Assembly (NCBI RefSeq): GCF_003207815.1 | Contig: NZ_NKTX01000012.1 | Span: forward strand, 1-64,000 | Length of the DNA stretch: 64,000 nt | Direction: 5' to 3' | Origin: Komagataeibacter oboediens | GTDB taxonomy: Bacteria; Pseudomonadota; Alphaproteobacteria; Acetobacterales; Acetobacteraceae | Part shown: positions 10,206-20,574 of the stretch, piece by piece | Position numbering within the stretch: position 1 is the first letter of the stretch | How the letters are laid out: each line of letters begins with the position of its first letter | Translations under genes and position numbers: made by a program | The notes under the pieces: model-generated | Database searches by the model: none | The model's input: the letters and a program-made list of their open reading frames with translations, nothing else | What the model was told of the DNA's origin: nothing

Positions 10206-11411
10206 CTATGGTGCCCTGTCCGTATCGGGATTGCGGATCACCAGCATGAGCACGCTGCCCGCGACCGCCGACAGCATGGCCAGCACGAAGGGGCTGCGTG
10301 GTCCCGCCACCCCCACCATAATACCGGACATGACCGCGCCTGAGCCCGCGGCAATGTCAAAGAACACATCAAACAGCCCGATTGCCGATCCCGCTGCACC
10401 AGGAGGTGCCTGCCGCAGCACCGGCAGCGCCAGCAGCGGGTAGGTCAGCGAAAACCCGAACCCGGTCAGGAAACTGCCTGCCGCCGCCCATGCCGGCCCC
10501 GGCGCAAGCCAGATCAGGGTCAGGCCCAGCGCCTCCACCAGCATGATGGCGGCCACCATCGGCCGCACATCGTCACGATCCACATGGGCACTGCCGACCA
10601 GTCGGGCAATGACATGCCCCGCGCCGAACAGTCCCAGCGCCCAGCCGCCGCCATGCCAGTCCTTCGCGGCATAAAAGATGACCAGAAACGACGAAATCGC
10701 GGCAAACCCCACCGCCGACAGAGCCAGCGTCAGACCCCATGCCCAGGTATGCCCGATCAGGTGCTTCCACCGCATGCCCCCGTCGTGCCCGCCCCCATGC
10801 AGGCGCGGTGGCGCGGGCATCAACACGGTCAGCCCCATGCCCGTCACCGGCAGGATAATGGCGACAAGGCACAGCCGGGCGAACCCGGCATGGATCTCGA
10901 TCACGTCACCCAGCGCCGTGCCCATGCCCAGCCCGGCGAAAATGGCCAGCCCGATCCATGACATCGCGGCCCCCGCCTTCTCGCTGCCAGCCAGGCTTAC
11001 GGCCCATATGCCACCACCCGTCACCATCAGCCCTTCGCCCAGCCCCATGGCCAGGCGCCCCGCCACGATCATCGCCTGCTGCATGACGGGCGACAGGACG
11101 GGCACCAGCGCAACGCTGTAGGCCAGACCCGAACACGCCGTGCACAACAGACCGCACAGCAGCGTATCACGCCCGCCGCGCCGGTCGGCCATCCGCCCCG
11201 CCCATGGGCGCGACAGCAGGGTGGCAGCGGCCTGAATACCCATGACCAGACCGATCACGGTCGTCCCTTGCGCGAAACGGGACTGGAGTTCCAGCGGCAG
11301 GGCAGGCAGCGCCACCCCCATCGCCAGCATGCCGCTGGTCATGGCCAGCATGATGGGCAGCAGGCCGCCACGGGCCGTAACACGATAAATCATGCCGGGA
11401 CCGTAATGCAT
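10206..11411 (-). CDS. MFS transporter (YfhS/arabinose efflux-like)
   Basis: 401 residues with about 12 hydrophobic segments. The loop after TM2 contains GRMADRRGGRD, the major facilitator signature between TM2 and TM3, and SRPWAGR precedes it. The halves are joined by a hydrophilic loop rich in Gly/His (HGGGHDGG, about 211-220). Efflux of a small molecule is the usual role for this shape, but no substrate can be inferred. No regulator gene is adjacent. The tamB gene lies 30 bp upstream on the same strand, so it may be the last gene of the tam unit. Confidence 0.8.
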   Translation of the reverse strand: MHYGPGMIYRVTARGGLLPIMLAMTSGMLAMGVALPALPLELQSRFAQGTTVIGLVMGIQAAATLLSRPWAGRMADRRGGRDTLLCGLLCTACSGLAYSVALVPVLSPVMQQAMIVAGRLAMGLGEGLMVTGGGIWAVSLAGSEKAGAAMSWIGLAIFAGLGMGTALGDVIEIHAGFARLCLVAIILPVTGMGLTVLMPAPPRLHGGGHDGGMRWKHLIGHTWAWGLTLALSAVGFAAISSFLVIFYAAKDWHGGGWALGLFGAGHVIARLVGSAHVDRDDVRPMVAAIMLVEALGLTLIWLAPGPAWAAAGSFLTGFGFSLTYPLLALPVLRQAPPGAAGSAIGLFDVFFDIAAGSGAVMSGIMVGVAGPRSPFVLAMLSAVAGSVLMLVIRNPDTDRAP

Positions 11412-11441
11412 TTACTCCGTGGGGAACAGGTCGGCGCATGC

Positions 11442-14400
11442 TCAGTATTTGAACTGGTACAACAGGCCCACACTGCTGCCCGGATCGTTTTCCGGCGTGG
11501 TGAAGCCGGTCACGTTGCCGCCGGTCCCCACCGTGGTGTTGAGCTTCAGCCGCTTGGTCAGGTCAACCTGCACCTGCGCCTGCGTGCCCGAACCCGACGT
11601 CGCCTGCTTGGCGCCCACGTACACGCGGCGCATGACATATTTGCCCGCCTCGATCGAACCGGTGTCATTGCTGCCCGACCCGTTGGATGAACTGCTCATC
11701 TGCAACCGGTCCAGGTGCAGGGTCTTGCGCACCATGCCCAGCGGGTCGAAGGCGGACCCGCCACTCAGCGTCGCGACGGCTGCCGCGATGGACGCCATCT
11801 GCGTGGGCGAAAGGGACTGCGTATCCGACCCGAACAGGAGTATGGCCAGTATCTGGTCCTGTGACAGTGGCGGCGTGGAGGAAAACGAAATTTTCGGCGC
11901 GCTGGCATACCCGCCCACGTTCAGCCGCGCCGTGCCGTCATTCGTGCTGCGCTCGGCCACGAAGTCCAGCGTGGGGTCGATCGCATGGGTCACGCCCATG
12001 CCGTTGAAGCCCACCTGCCCCTTGCTGAAATCAAGCGAGATACCGCCCAGCGAAAACCCGCCCTTGACCAGCGAGAACCCACCCGTCACCACCGGCGTCG
12101 CACTGGTGCCACCGGCATGGATGCTGCCGTGCATTTCCGTGTTCAGCCCGTGCCCGCGCACATAGAATTGTCCTGGCGAACGTACATCAAGGTTCAGTCC
12201 GATCACCAGCGGGGCGGTGTGGACCACCTTTTGCTGCGCCGCCTCATCCTCGGGGCGGATGACATCCAGATGCGCGACCGACGTGGGCAGTGAATCCGGG
12301 ATGTTGATATCCACGCGCTTGAGCGTGATGGCCCCCGCTGCATCGATCCGGCTGGCAAGCTGGCCCTTTATGCCCATATCCCCGTTTATGGTCGCGGTCA
12401 CAAGGTCGCTGGCCAGTGGGCGGGCATCATCGGCGTGGATCCGCAGGTCGATCGGCTGCCCGGGTTCCAGCACCCCGTAACTGCCCGTGACGCCAATTGT
12501 CCCCTTGCCCGCCTGCGCGTTCAGGTCGGCAATGACCAGCCGGTCCCCCAGCGCATTGACCGTGCCATGCATGTTGGACAGCTGTATCCCTTGCCCGAAA
12601 TCATGGAATACGCCATTGGTCAGGCCCAGCGTGCCGTTCAGGCGCGGCTGCTGCGGCGTGCCGCGCACGCCAAGCGCGATCTGCAGTGCGCCGCCCGCCT
12701 GCATGCCCTGCGCGCCGAGATAGGCATTCGCCACCGCAAGGTCCACGTTCCCGTCCGCCTGCAACGTGATCTGGCCGGCCCTGTACGCCGGGGCCGTGCC
12801 ATGCAGGCCAAGGTTGACCTGCGTGCCCGCGCGGACCTGCGCATCCACCCGCGCCATGCCGGCTGTCAGGTCGGCCGTTGCCTCCACCGATGCCGGGGCA
12901 AGGGACGAGGTGTAGTCGGTCTGGTATTTCAGGTCCGTGCCATGCAGCGTGACCCGGCCGGAAGGACGGTCCGTCGTGCCGGTCAGCCGTGCCTCGGCAG
13001 CCAGCGTTCCCTGCGCATGCAGCGTGGGCACGAAGGGCACCAGCAGGTCGGGCGAAAGGCGGCTGATCACCGCATGCAGGTCCAGCGCGGGGCTGATCCT
13101 GCCGCTGACCTCCAGACTGCCCGGCTGCCCGCGCGGCGGCGTCAGGCTGATGCGCAGATGGTCGATCGCGGTTTCCTTGCCATAGGTCACCGTGGCGGGG
13201 GCATCCAGACGGATCACCTCGCGCCGGGCCTGCGCCTCCAGCCTGCGTATGTTTACCGAAGCTGCGGGAATGTTGGACACGACCGCCGCATCAATGGTGG
13301 CGGGACCGGTCCATGGCGTATCCAACCCCGACTGCGCCACAACGTTCAGGGCGGAAAACGGCCCCTTCGCAGTCACATGCGCATGCCCGCCCATATCGCG
13401 GAAATGCGCATTATCCACCAGCAGGTCCAGATCGGTGACCGGCGCGTTCCCTGTCGGGTCCTGCACCCTGCCCTTCAGCACCAGCCGGTCCACCCGCGCC
13501 ATGGCGGCACTCAGCGCGCTATCCACGTTCACGCTCAGGGCAGCGGGGGTATCGGCGGTGGCGCTCGTGCTGTGCAGGGCGGCGGACAGGTGCCCGCTTA
13601 TGTCCTGTCCCACAAGGTCACGCAGGTCCGCCAGACGCGTCATGCGCAGGTCCAGCGTGCCCGACGGCACAACATGTCCGTCGGGCAGCGTCATGTCCGC
13701 CTGCCCCGTCAGGCTTTTCCAGTTCAGGTGCGCAAGCTGGAGGTGGCGGCTGTCATCACCGCCATTGCTGTCCAGATGGGCTGTCACCTGAATGGGCGCG
13801 CGGTCCACCGTGCCCGATATATCCAGATCCCCTTCCCTGACCTGCGGCAGGTGGCGCATGGTCAGGCTGGCCTGCACATTGCCCGCCGCCGTGTTGCTGG
13901 CCGCCATGCTGGCCTGTGCCTTCAGGCTGGCCGCAAGGTCCGTAACCGGGCCCGCGGCATGCAGGTCCGCCTGCGCCTGCCCCTTCAGCGTGGGGGCCAG
14001 CACATGCAGGTCCGACAGGGCCAGATGGGCCGTGGCATCCACCTGCATCGGGTCGCCCGTCACCAGACGGGTTGGCGTTGCATCAAGATGCAGGGTCCGC
14101 CCTTCCGCCAGCAGCGACGTGAACGTGACCGTATTGCCGCCACCCGGCCCGCTGGCGATGGTGCCCGCCACGTTCAGGTGTCCTGTATTCCCGATCAGGC
14201 CGACAGCCACCGGCAGGCCGCCATCCAGCACGATATGACTGTCCAGCGCGAACGGCCCGGGCCGCCCGGTTGCAGGAAGCGTCACGCTGCCATCCAGCCC
14301 GGCATGGCCATGCAACTGCGTGCCGCCCGCTGCCGCCAGCGGGGCAAGGTCAGGCAGGTCGGCATGGAAGGTCGCCGCCATGGGCCGGGCCGTGGTGACC

Positions 14401-15653
14401 CGTCCGGTCAGTTGCGCCAGCGGATGCGACAGCGACAGGTCCACCGGCCCGCCCGACGCGTCGGGGTGCCACAGCACGTCCAGCCGCAGCGGATCGGACG
14501 CAAACAGCGTGGGCTGGCTGCCCGGAATGCGCAGGCCCGTTACGGTGGCATGCAGGCCGGCATGCTCCGCCTGTCCGTCCGCCTGCCCGCTCAACCCCTC
14601 GGCCACCATGTGCAGCGTGGAAAAACCGGCGTCGTCATAGGTCAGGCGATCAATATCCAGCGTGCCATTGCCGGTCGGCCGGTCCACCGTGCCACCCACA
14701 TGCGCGGCAAGGCTCATGCCCTGCCAGTTCGCGCCGCTGATCGTGACCGGGTCGCTTTTGCCGGACACATCCAGCGCCATGCGGTGCGTGACCAGCCCGA
14801 CCTGACCCGCCGCCTGAAGGTGGATGGCCCCGACCACTGCCGCAAGGGAAAGTGCCGTTGCGTCACGCGGGCCATGCAGCCCCAGCGACAGGTCCAGCGG
14901 CGACAGGGCGGGCAGGCCACTCAATGTCGCGACGAAGCCCTGCGCCTCCTCATGCGCATGCAGGTCCAGCGCGACAGTGCTGCGGTCCAGCCGCGTGGTC
15001 AGCGACAGGGCGCCGGGCTGGTCCAGCCGCTTCAGGTCCAGCACGATACTGGCGGGCGGCAGGGTGGCGATGGAAAAATGATCCAGTACCGGTGCGATAT
15101 CATCCAGGCTGGCATGGCCGTTCAGGCTGAAGGCCGCAGGTATCCGGGCAATGGCCGCGCCAACGTCAATCCGCGCCACATGCACCGCACGGATGTCGAC
15201 CCCCATATGGACGCTGCCCGAAGAGTCCTTTTCCGGCTTAGACGGATGGGCGGGATCGTCCTCGCTCAGACGTGGAATGGACAGCCGCGCCATGGACAGG
15301 TTGCTGATGACCGCGTGCCGCGTCAGCAGCCGAAGTGGTGACCAGTCCAGTTGCAGGTCATCAATCGACAGCCATGCGCCTTTGTAGTCATCCAGTTCCA
15401 GATGCCGGACATGCAGCGCATCGGGAAACCGGCCGCCCAGACCCGACAGGTGGACGCTGCCGCCGGTCAATCCCGGCAGGCGGCGTTCGATTTCATGCTG
15501 GCCCGCGCCCGTATTGGCCGCCACCAGCACCACACCCAGCGCCACGGCCACCAGCCCCGCCGGAATGCCCAGCGCGAAAGCACCCGCCCGCAGGATGCGC
15601 CGGGCCGTGCCGCGCCCGGGCGGCGGTGTCGGGGTGGATGTCGGATCAGGCAT
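11442..15653 (-). CDS. tamB: translocation and assembly module protein TamB (DUF490)
   Basis: 1403 residues. One N-terminal membrane anchor (about 22-45, AGAFALGIPAGLVAVALGVVLV) is followed by a very long repetitive beta-rich region with alternating Asp/Gly/Leu patterns and the conserved DUF490 domain at the C-terminus (GGFSLVKGGFSLGGISLDFSKGQ to the end in YQFKY). TamB spans the periplasm as a beta-taco filament and works with TamA in outer-membrane protein assembly or lipid transport. Start: ATG at 15653 overlaps the tamA stop as ATGA, so the two are translationally coupled; an in-frame extension to 15689 is rejected. Confidence 0.92.
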   Translation of the reverse strand: MPDPTSTPTPPPGRGTARRILRAGAFALGIPAGLVAVALGVVLVAANTGAGQHEIERRLPGLTGGSVHLSGLGGRFPDALHVRHLELDDYKGAWLSIDDLQLDWSPLRLLTRHAVISNLSMARLSIPRLSEDDPAHPSKPEKDSSGSVHMGVDIRAVHVARIDVGAAIARIPAAFSLNGHASLDDIAPVLDHFSIATLPPASIVLDLKRLDQPGALSLTTRLDRSTVALDLHAHEEAQGFVATLSGLPALSPLDLSLGLHGPRDATALSLAAVVGAIHLQAAGQVGLVTHRMALDVSGKSDPVTISGANWQGMSLAAHVGGTVDRPTGNGTLDIDRLTYDDAGFSTLHMVAEGLSGQADGQAEHAGLHATVTGLRIPGSQPTLFASDPLRLDVLWHPDASGGPVDLSLSHPLAQLTGRVTTARPMAATFHADLPDLAPLAAAGGTQLHGHAGLDGSVTLPATGRPGPFALDSHIVLDGGLPVAVGLIGNTGHLNVAGTIASGPGGGNTVTFTSLLAEGRTLHLDATPTRLVTGDPMQVDATAHLALSDLHVLAPTLKGQAQADLHAAGPVTDLAASLKAQASMAASNTAAGNVQASLTMRHLPQVREGDLDISGTVDRAPIQVTAHLDSNGGDDSRHLQLAHLNWKSLTGQADMTLPDGHVVPSGTLDLRMTRLADLRDLVGQDISGHLSAALHSTSATADTPAALSVNVDSALSAAMARVDRLVLKGRVQDPTGNAPVTDLDLLVDNAHFRDMGGHAHVTAKGPFSALNVVAQSGLDTPWTGPATIDAAVVSNIPAASVNIRRLEAQARREVIRLDAPATVTYGKETAIDHLRISLTPPRGQPGSLEVSGRISPALDLHAVISRLSPDLLVPFVPTLHAQGTLAAEARLTGTTDRPSGRVTLHGTDLKYQTDYTSSLAPASVEATADLTAGMARVDAQVRAGTQVNLGLHGTAPAYRAGQITLQADGNVDLAVANAYLGAQGMQAGGALQIALGVRGTPQQPRLNGTLGLTNGVFHDFGQGIQLSNMHGTVNALGDRLVIADLNAQAGKGTIGVTGSYGVLEPGQPIDLRIHADDARPLASDLVTATINGDMGIKGQLASRIDAAGAITLKRVDINIPDSLPTSVAHLDVIRPEDEAAQQKVVHTAPLVIGLNLDVRSPGQFYVRGHGLNTEMHGSIHAGGTSATPVVTGGFSLVKGGFSLGGISLDFSKGQVGFNGMGVTHAIDPTLDFVAERSTNDGTARLNVGGYASAPKISFSSTPPLSQDQILAILLFGSDTQSLSPTQMASIAAAVATLSGGSAFDPLGMVRKTLHLDRLQMSSSSNGSGSNDTGSIEAGKYVMRRVYVGAKQATSGSGTQAQVQVDLTKRLKLNTTVGTGGNVTGFTTPENDPGSSVGLLYQFKY

Positions 15654-17620
15654 CAGAACGTTTCCCCCAGACCCACATACAGTTCCCACTTGTCGCCCCG
15701 CGCGGGACGGTTGAGCGGCACGGCCACATCCAGCCGCACCGGCCCGATGGGCGTGTAATAGCGTGCCCCCGCGCCCGCGCCCACGCGCAGCGTGCCCTGG
15801 AACGGTGTGCGGTCCGCCGTGACCTGACCTGCGTCGATAAAGCCGACCGCGCCGAATTTCTGCATGATGCGCTGGCGGTATTCAAACGACCCCGCATCCA
15901 TGGACGTGCCGCCAATGGCGTAGCGCGTGTTGGCGAACTGCGGCCCCACCCCCTGATAGCGGAAGCCGCGCACCGTGGCGGACCCACCGGCATACAGACG
16001 CTGGTCGGGCGGAATGTCAAAGGTCGATGCGCCCTCCACATTGCCAATGGTGCCACGCCACGCCAGCACGCTGCGGCCGGGACGCGACAGGCCGAAGTTC
16101 TTCAGGTCGAAATAGGTCGAGACCGTCGCCTGCATGATCACGAAGAACGACGTGCCGTCCGTCAGCGACGCGGAAGGCGTGATACTGGCCCCCATCCGCA
16201 CCCCGTGGGTCGCGGGGGTGATGGGGTTGTCCACCCCCGTCCCATCGTAATTGGCCGTAAGTGGCAGGGCAGCGATGAAATAGCTGTTGGTGGTGCCCAT
16301 CTGCTGGATCTGTTCCTGCTCGATCTGGCCGCCAAAGGACACGTTCCAGTGGCGGTTGACGCGGCGGACAATACCGATACGCGCCAGCAGCGCGGTCTGG
16401 CGGTAGGAATAGAGTTCCTGCTTGATGCCTTCCAGGCGCGCGCTCATGTTCTGGTTGCGTGATCCGAAATCGGGCTTCAGCAGGTCGGCATAGAAATCAT
16501 AGCCCAGCCCCTGCTCCGCCGAGCCGCCAAGCCCGGTAATGAGTGCAGTCAGCCGCAGCCGCTCGGCATTGCCGAACAGGTTATTATGCGTCCACGTCAC
16601 GCCCGCGCGACCGCCCAGGTCGGTGGAATAACCGCCTTCGGCGCCCACGCTGTGGCGCTTGCCCTCCCGGAATGCGAAATCAAGCGGCATGGAACCATCG
16701 GATGCCAGCGTGTCGCCATGGTTGACCTGCACATCGGCAAACAGCCCGGTGGATGCAATATCCTGCCGGGCGCGTTCAATACGCGAAGGCTGGTACAGCT
16801 CCCCCGGCGCAATGGTCAGCCTGCGTGCGATATAGGCCGGATGCGTGCGCTGCAGCCCCGCGAAATCGAACGCTCCCAGATTGACCACCGGCCCGCGGTG
16901 GACGGTATAGGCGATATCGAGCGTATGCGTCGCGGGCCGCAGCCATGCCTGTGGCTTGCTGACATGGGCCAGCGCGTAGCCTTCTTCCGTCAGCGCGGTC
17001 TGCAGGGTCACGCCTGCGGACAGGACGTTTTCGGCCTGCGCGGGCATGCCGGACTTCATGGCGAAGGCCTTGACCTCATCCGCATTCAGGTTGACGGGCG
17101 GATCACCTTTATCGGGGTTCAGCGTCACGACGCCGATGCGGAACTGCACGCCGGGCTGCGCGCTGATGGTGATCTGTGCCCTGTGCCCCGCCGGGATGGA
17201 CTGCATCCATTCGGGCAGGTCGGGATCGCGCCCGTCATGGCTACCTGCGGCGGAAGCACCGGACTTCCCGCCGCCATCGGTCACGGTGATGGTGATGGCA
17301 CCCGCGTAATAGCCATAGCTTTCCAGCGCACTGATCAGGCGGGAATAGTCGTTATGGATGCGCCCGGTCAGCGCAAAGGGGCTGACGGCCTGTGTCTTCT
17401 GCAGCGACAGCAGGTCGGACGACGCCCGCAGCGCGTCATCCAGGTCGGCATTGCCGGTCGGGCGCAGGGTGGTGGTGTAGTCCTGCGGGTCGGCCGCGCG
17501 CGCCGCAGGCCCCCATGATACGAGGACCGTCACGACGGCACACAGACTTGCATAACCGGCACTGCGCCTGGCACGCGCATGATGGCTGCGTGCCTGGCGG
17601 GAATGACGCAATCCTGTCAA
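15653..17620 (-). CDS. tamA: BamA/TamA family outer membrane assembly protein TamA
   Basis: 655 residues. A long signal peptide ends near residue 43 (WGPAARA|ADP); POTRA-like repeats follow (about 60-300: AVSPFALTGRIHNDYSRLISALESYGYY, and later YQPSRIERARQDIASTGLFADVQV), then a 16-strand beta-barrel with GAGARYYTPIGPVRLDVAVPL and the C-terminal aromatic GLGETF of outer-membrane proteins. An IRGF-like motif reads TVRGFRYQGVGP. It partners the tamB gene immediately downstream. The stop codon overlaps the tamB start. Confidence 0.93.
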   Translation of the reverse strand: MTGLRHSRQARSHHARARRSAGYASLCAVVTVLVSWGPAARAADPQDYTTTLRPTGNADLDDALRASSDLLSLQKTQAVSPFALTGRIHNDYSRLISALESYGYYAGAITITVTDGGGKSGASAAGSHDGRDPDLPEWMQSIPAGHRAQITISAQPGVQFRIGVVTLNPDKGDPPVNLNADEVKAFAMKSGMPAQAENVLSAGVTLQTALTEEGYALAHVSKPQAWLRPATHTLDIAYTVHRGPVVNLGAFDFAGLQRTHPAYIARRLTIAPGELYQPSRIERARQDIASTGLFADVQVNHGDTLASDGSMPLDFAFREGKRHSVGAEGGYSTDLGGRAGVTWTHNNLFGNAERLRLTALITGLGGSAEQGLGYDFYADLLKPDFGSRNQNMSARLEGIKQELYSYRQTALLARIGIVRRVNRHWNVSFGGQIEQEQIQQMGTTNSYFIAALPLTANYDGTGVDNPITPATHGVRMGASITPSASLTDGTSFFVIMQATVSTYFDLKNFGLSRPGRSVLAWRGTIGNVEGASTFDIPPDQRLYAGGSATVRGFRYQGVGPQFANTRYAIGGTSMDAGSFEYRQRIMQKFGAVGFIDAGQVTADRTPFQGTLRVGAGAGARYYTPIGPVRLDVAVPLNRPARGDKWELYVGLGETF

Positions 17621-18022
17621 ACGGTGCCGCCCCTGTTCCTGTCTTCCGTGCGGTTAGCTTCCCACTGTGTGATAACTGCCATTCCCGGCATGCATGATCA
17701 AACCGATATTAACGTCGCTGCCTTAATAAGTTCCGAATATGTCATATCGGTGCCCAAAACGGTCGGATCGTGTTGCAAACTGTCTCCATCACACGGTTCT
17801 TGTCTTGACATACCCCCGATTCCGCCGGGCATGATCGCCATGGGCAGGAAGGGTTGCCGTGCCCGGCACCCCGCCACATGCAAACCGGGAGCGTCGATGG
17901 GCCAACCGTTTGTTCCTTGGCATATCCGCGGCAAGGCACTTGACCGCGCGCAATCGAACAACGATGTCTTGCGCCCGTTGTGCGGGCACGTGCCCGCGAT
18001 GATGCCCGAGGATACCTGACCC
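17621..18022. promoter_or_regulatory. intergenic region between divergent tamA and miaB
   Basis: About 400 bp. It holds a consensus -35 hexamer TTGACA at 17805-17810 on the + strand with a weak -10 candidate CATGAT at 17830-17835 (19-bp spacer), pointing to miaB. A short ORF with its own Shine-Dalgarno occupies 17897-18019 (listed separately). No hairpin terminator or RNA gene was recognised. The promoter is a low-confidence inference from one strong hexamer. Confidence 0.35.
17897..18019 (+). CDS. possible 40-residue leader ORF before miaB
   Basis: ATG at 17897 is preceded by GGGAG five bases upstream, a good ribosome site, and the frame ends with TGA three bases before the GTG of miaB. The peptide contains Trp8 and ends HVPAMMPEDT; I recognise no domain. 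It could be a translated leader coupled to miaB, or chance. No hairpin that would make it an attenuator was seen. Treat as hypothetical. Confidence 0.25.
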   Translation: MGQPFVPWHIRGKALDRAQSNNDVLRPLCGHVPAMMPEDT

Positions 18023-19429
18023 GTGAACAGCCTGTCTCCCCCTTCCGGCGCGACCCTGCCGCAACCCAGCACATCGTCCACAAGGGGGCTTCATGTCATC
18101 ACATGGGGCTGCCAGATGAACGTGTATGACAGCGAGCGGATGTCCGACGTGCTGCGTCCGCTGGGCTATCGCACCGTAGGCACGCCGGATGATGCGGACA
18201 TGATCATCCTCAACACCTGCCACATCCGCGACCGTGCGGCGGAAAAGGTCTTTTCCGAACTCGGTCGCCTGCGCAAGGTCAAGGAAGCCCGCGCCGAACG
18301 GGGCGAAGGCACGGTCCTGGCCGTGGCGGGCTGTGTTGCACAGGCGGAAGGCAAAGAAATCCTGTCGCGCGCGCCGTATGTCGATATCGTGCTGGGGCCA
18401 CAGACCTATCACCGCCTGCCCGAAATGGTCGCCCGCGCGGCCCGTGCGGCAGGGGCGGTGATCGAAACCGATTTCCCCGTCGAGCAGAAATTCGACTTCC
18501 TGCCCGCCGACCGTATGGCCCCCGCAGGGGGGGCGGCGTTCCTGACCATTCAGGAAGGATGTGACAAATTCTGCTCCTTCTGCGTCGTGCCCTATACGCG
18601 CGGGGCCGAAAGCAGCCGCCCGGCGCAGGCCGTGATTGCGGAGGCACGGCGGCTGGCGGCGGCGGGCGTGCGCGAGATCACCCTGCTGGGGCAGAACGTC
18701 AACGCCTACCATGGCGAAGGCCCCGATGGCCGCACATGGGGGCTGGCGCGCCTTGCCCGCGTGCTGGCCGATGAGGTGGGAATCGCGCGCATCCGCTACA
18801 CCACGTCGCATCCGCGCGACATGGAAGATGACCTGATCGCCGCCCATCGCGACCTGCCGCAGCTCATGCCGTTCCTGCACCTGCCGGTGCAGTCCGGGTC
18901 CGACCGGGTGCTGGCGGCCATGAACCGGGGGCACACGGCGGATGAATACCGCGCGCTGGTCGCCCGCCTGCGCGATGCGCGGCCCGATCTTGCGCTGTCA
19001 TCCGATTTCATCGTGGGCCATCCCGGCGAGACGGATGCCGACTTCGCCGAGACGATGCGCCTGATCGACGATGTCGGCTTTGCGCAGGCGTATTCCTTCA
19101 AATACTCCCCCCGCCCCGGCACGCCCGCAGCAGGTGCCGGCGGCCACGTGCCCGAGGACGTAAAGGATGCCCGCCTGCAGGAACTTCAGGCCGTGCTGCG
19201 CGTGCAGCAGGATGCATTCAATGATGCGGCCATCGGCCTGACCGCGCCCGTCCTGTTTACCGGGCGCGGGCGCAAGCCGGGTCAGCTTTCGGGGAAAAGC
19301 CCGTGGCTGCAGGCCGTGAACGTGGACGGGCCGGACAGCCTGATCGGGCGTATCGCCAATGTGGATATCCGCCACCGTTATACCAACTCGCTGGGCGGTG
19401 TCCTGACAGAGGAGACAGACAGGGCTTGA
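18023..19429 (+). CDS. miaB: tRNA-2-methylthio-N6-dimethylallyladenosine synthase
   Basis: 468 residues. The N-terminal UPF0004 domain carries the auxiliary cluster cysteines C30, C66 and C104; the radical SAM motif is C180-x3-C184-x2-C187 (CDKFCSFC); a TRAM domain lies at the end (about 395-460). MiaB adds the methylthio group to i6A37 of tRNAs reading UNN codons. It starts with GTG at 18023, with GAGGA 11 bases upstream. It is the first gene of a tightly packed set miaB-phoH-ybeY-corC with overlapping ends. Confidence 0.95.
   Translation: MNSLSPPSGATLPQPSTSSTRGLHVITWGCQMNVYDSERMSDVLRPLGYRTVGTPDDADMIILNTCHIRDRAAEKVFSELGRLRKVKEARAERGEGTVLAVAGCVAQAEGKEILSRAPYVDIVLGPQTYHRLPEMVARAARAAGAVIETDFPVEQKFDFLPADRMAPAGGAAFLTIQEGCDKFCSFCVVPYTRGAESSRPAQAVIAEARRLAAAGVREITLLGQNVNAYHGEGPDGRTWGLARLARVLADEVGIARIRYTTSHPRDMEDDLIAAHRDLPQLMPFLHLPVQSGSDRVLAAMNRGHTADEYRALVARLRDARPDLALSSDFIVGHPGETDADFAETMRLIDDVGFAQAYSFKYSPRPGTPAAGAGGHVPEDVKDARLQELQAVLRVQQDAFNDAAIGLTAPVLFTGRGRKPGQLSGKSPWLQAVNVDGPDSLIGRIANVDIRHRYTNSLGGVLTEETDRA
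19409..19414 (+). promoter_or_regulatory. Shine-Dalgarno GAGGAG deciding the TTG start of phoH
   Basis: GAGGAG inside the end of miaB, 11 bases before TTG 19426. The TTG overlaps the miaB TGA as TTGA. No in-frame ATG exists between here and the conserved part of PhoH until far inside the protein. Confidence 0.6.
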
Positions 19430-20574
19430 GAGAACAGACACAATCCACGCTCCACGCGCCCCGTCGCGGCGGACGGCGTCCTCCCTCCCCCGGCACGGCT
19501 GCGGCGAATGACCGCACCGTAACCCTGCAGTTTGAGGATAATGCGCTTCTGGCGCAGCTTGTGGGGGATCATGACCGTCATCTCCTCCATCTTGAACGTG
19601 GATTTGATGTCCGGCTGTCCTGCCGTGGCAACCGCATCGCCATTACGGGCGCGGCCCAGCGGGTGGGGCTGACCCAGGGCACGCTGACCGAACTCTACCG
19701 CCGCGCCCGCGCGGGACAGGTGGTGGACACGGCCGCCGTGGACACCGCCATCCGCATCGCCGCCCACGCCCTGTCGGCCCCATCCCCCGCGACAACGGAC
19801 ATGCCCGCCATGACAGATGCCCGCACCCCCGTGGCCCCCGCCCGCCCGTCGCTTGCGGACCTGCCCACCATCATGACCCGCCGCGGTCCCATCGCCCCGC
19901 GTTCCGTGGGCCAGGGGCAGTACATGGACATGCTGGCGCGGCAGGAAATGGTGTTTGGCCTGGGGCCTGCCGGCACGGGCAAGACCTATCTGGCCGTGGC
20001 GCAGGCTGTGGCCATGCTGCAGGCGGGACAGGTGGACCGGATCGTCCTGTCGCGGCCTGCGGTCGAGGCGGGCGAACGGCTGGGCTTCCTGCCCGGCGAC
20101 CTGAAGGAAAAGATCGATCCCTACCTGCGCCCGCTCTATGATGCGCTGCATGACATGATGCCGGGCGACCAGGTGATCCGGCGCATGGGCACGGGGGAGA
20201 TCGAGGTCGCGCCGCTGGCGTTCATGCGCGGGCGGACGCTGGCGCACTGTTTTGTCATTCTGGACGAGGCGCAGAATACCACCCCCGCCCAGATGAAGAT
20301 GTTCCTGACCCGCATGGGGGAAGGCACGCGCATGGTCATTACCGGCGACCTGAGCCAGGTTGACCTGCCGCGTGGCGTGACATCCGGCCTGCGGGAAGCC
20401 GTCGAAACGCTGGACGGCCTGCCCGGGATCGGCATGATGCGATTTGAATCGCGTGACGTGGTGCGCCACCCGCTGGTGGCGCGTATAGTGGAGGCTTACG
20501 ATCAGCGCGCCGGGGCACAGCACCGCCCCCGGCACGCGCGATCGCAGCAGGAGAACGATGAAACCTCGAAGTAG
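19426..20574 (+). CDS. phoH: PhoH family ATPase
   Basis: 382 residues from a TTG start that overlaps the miaB stop. Residues 30-120 form the KH-like N-terminal region; the PhoH ATPase domain has Walker A GPAGTGKT at 180-187 and Walker B-like [21 protein letters not shown]. PhoH proteins of this YbeZ type act with YbeY in RNA metabolism and ribosome quality control; the neighbouring ybeY supports that reading. The last 17 bp overlap ybeY. The C-terminal tail is charged and rich in Arg, His and Gln. Confidence 0.9.
   Translation: MREQTQSTLHAPRRGGRRPPSPGTAAANDRTVTLQFEDNALLAQLVGDHDRHLLHLERGFDVRLSCRGNRIAITGAAQRVGLTQGTLTELYRRARAGQVVDTAAVDTAIRIAAHALSAPSPATTDMPAMTDARTPVAPARPSLADLPTIMTRRGPIAPRSVGQGQYMDMLARQEMVFGLGPAGTGKTYLAVAQAVAMLQAGQVDRIVLSRPAVEAGERLGFLPGDLKEKIDPYLRPLYDALHDMMPGDQVIRRMGTGEIEVAPLAFMRGRTLAHCFVILDEAQNTTPAQMKMFLTRMGEGTRMVITGDLSQVDLPRGVTSGLREAVETLDGLPGIGMMRFESRDVVRHPLVARIVEAYDQRAGAQHRPRHARSQQENDETSK

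Noticed and set aside
12435-15341. Long open frame on + (about 970 codons) opposite tamB
   Set aside because: Composition is His/Gln/Arg-rich without domains; it is a shadow of the GC-rich tamB gene on the - strand.
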